Source of the DNA: Candidatus Pelethomonas intestinigallinarum
Lineage (GTDB): Bacteria > Bacillota > Clostridia > Oscillospirales > Oscillospiraceae
Length of the DNA stretch: 5,229 nucleotides
Assembly (NCBI GenBank): GCA_018712665.1
Contig: DVGP01000138.1
Span: 1-5,229, forward strand
Direction: 5' to 3'
The notes beneath the pieces were generated by a model. It saw nothing but the letters and a program-made list of their open reading frames with translations. It had not been told where the DNA came from and searched no databases. The translations under genes and the position numbers were made by a program. Below are positions 4,959 through 5,229 of this stretch, in pieces. The stretch's first letter is position 1. Each line of letters starts with the position of its first letter.

Positions 4959-5099
4959 GCGCTATTTCAGCCAGAGAGCGGAAGAATTCTCCCCCCCGGC
5001 TGTTTTCGCTCAGCAGCTCCAGCAGCTCGCACCGCTCCGCCAGCTCCCGGGGATACCGCTCCTCCTCCGGCCCGGGCGCTCCTCTCCGGGCCGCCCGGC
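4957..5099 (-). pseudogene. Coding-like remnant without a start codon
   Basis: Between the LysR-like stop and the terminator, one minus-strand frame stays open and has coding-like composition. It contains stretches such as RYPRELAERCELLELLSENS and GGEFFRSLAEIARR, amphipathic and Leu/Glu/Arg-rich with G/C third positions. No ATG, GTG or TTG begins it. The frame runs on through the terminator hairpin to a stop at 4867-4869, so its true end is unclear. It is in a different frame from the LysR-like gene. It may be the tail of a deleted gene or a lost C-terminal extension. I do not recognise the family, and chance in GC-rich DNA is possible. Confidence 0.25.
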
Positions 5100-5229
5100 C
5101 TACTGGTGGAGCTCCGCCACGATCCGCCGGGAGTAGCGGATGAACTCCCCCACCGCCGGGGCCGCCTCCTCCAGGGACTGGACGGCGATGCCGATGCGGC
5201 GGCAGGCCGGCGGGTCCAGGGGCAGGCGC
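5100..5229 (-). CDS. LysR-type transcriptional regulator, C-terminal end (partial, 5' end outside window)
   Basis: Only the last 42 codons are present, ending at TAG (5100-5102). The sequence LPLDPPACRRIGIAVQSLEE (residues 2-21 of the fragment) followed by a helix with AVGEFIRYSRRIV is characteristic of the end of the LysR substrate-binding domain. There the last strand (RRIGIAV) leads to a terminal helix carrying the F(I)xY pattern. The DNA-binding domain would lie beyond the right edge. Its target cannot be told from here; LysR regulators often act on a divergent neighbour, which would be outside the window. A different periplasmic-binding-fold protein is less likely. Confidence 0.62.
   Translation of the reverse strand, partial: RLPLDPPACRRIGIAVQSLEEAAPAVGEFIRYSRRIVAELHQ

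Noticed and set aside
4876..5136. Open plus-strand frames of 86 and 151 codons at the right end
   Set aside because: They are Arg/Pro/Ser-rich, cross the terminator hairpin and the LysR-like C-terminus in antisense, and have no ribosome binding site.

Overview
The window looks like a chromosomal piece of a high-GC, low-copy-repeat Firmicute, most likely a gut Oscillospiraceae-type clostridium (Flavonifractor/Lawsonibacter/Oscillibacter-like). This is an inference. It rests on GC-rich coding regions with strong G/C third-position bias, AT-rich sigma-A consensus promoters, tRNAs with encoded CCA ends, and the tRNA order Val-Asp-Phe-Gly-Cys that is common in clostridia.

Layout. Positions 1-135 are an AT-richer gap with a possible leftward promoter leading out of the window. 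Positions 136-894 are a complete leftward tRNA transcription unit: a perfect consensus promoter (866-894), tRNA-Val(TAC), tRNA-Asp(GTC), tRNA-Phe(GAA), tRNA-Gly(GCC), a 173-bp interruption, tRNA-Cys(GCA) and an intrinsic terminator. The interruption ends in a second copy of the 3' end of tRNA-Gly. The two copies form a 38-bp perfect direct repeat flanking 135 bp of hairpin-rich DNA, which resembles a tiny remnant of an element integrated at a tRNA 3' end. Positions 895-1041 are the divergent promoter region shared with the rightward gene.

Positions 1042-2301 (+) encode a 419-residue CLC anion transporter whose motifs fit the CLC-F (fluoride/proton antiporter) branch. No fluoride riboswitch is visible upstream. 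It ends at a strong hairpin terminator that also separates it from the convergent gene. Positions 2369-3772 (-) encode a two-domain protein: an N-terminal DUF2156/LPG_synthase_C-type domain fused to a C-terminal GNAT acetyltransferase domain. Positions 3927-4808 (-) encode a small MscS-type mechanosensitive channel with its own promoter and ribosome binding site. Between these two leftward genes is an approximately 150-bp series of inverted repeats that also forms the last codons of the channel gene. The right end (5100-5229, -) is the C-terminus of a probable LysR-type regulator, followed by a terminator and a stretch that still looks coding but has no start codon.

Working together: the two membrane proteins (anion transporter and tension-gated channel) both concern ion homeostasis. 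They lie on opposite strands with separate promoters, so only loose functional grouping can be claimed. Each has a short GC-rich hairpin directly before its ribosome binding site. The most unusual elements are the tRNA-Gly 3'-end duplication with its structured insert, the hairpin series behind the mscS-like gene, and the DUF2156-GNAT fusion.
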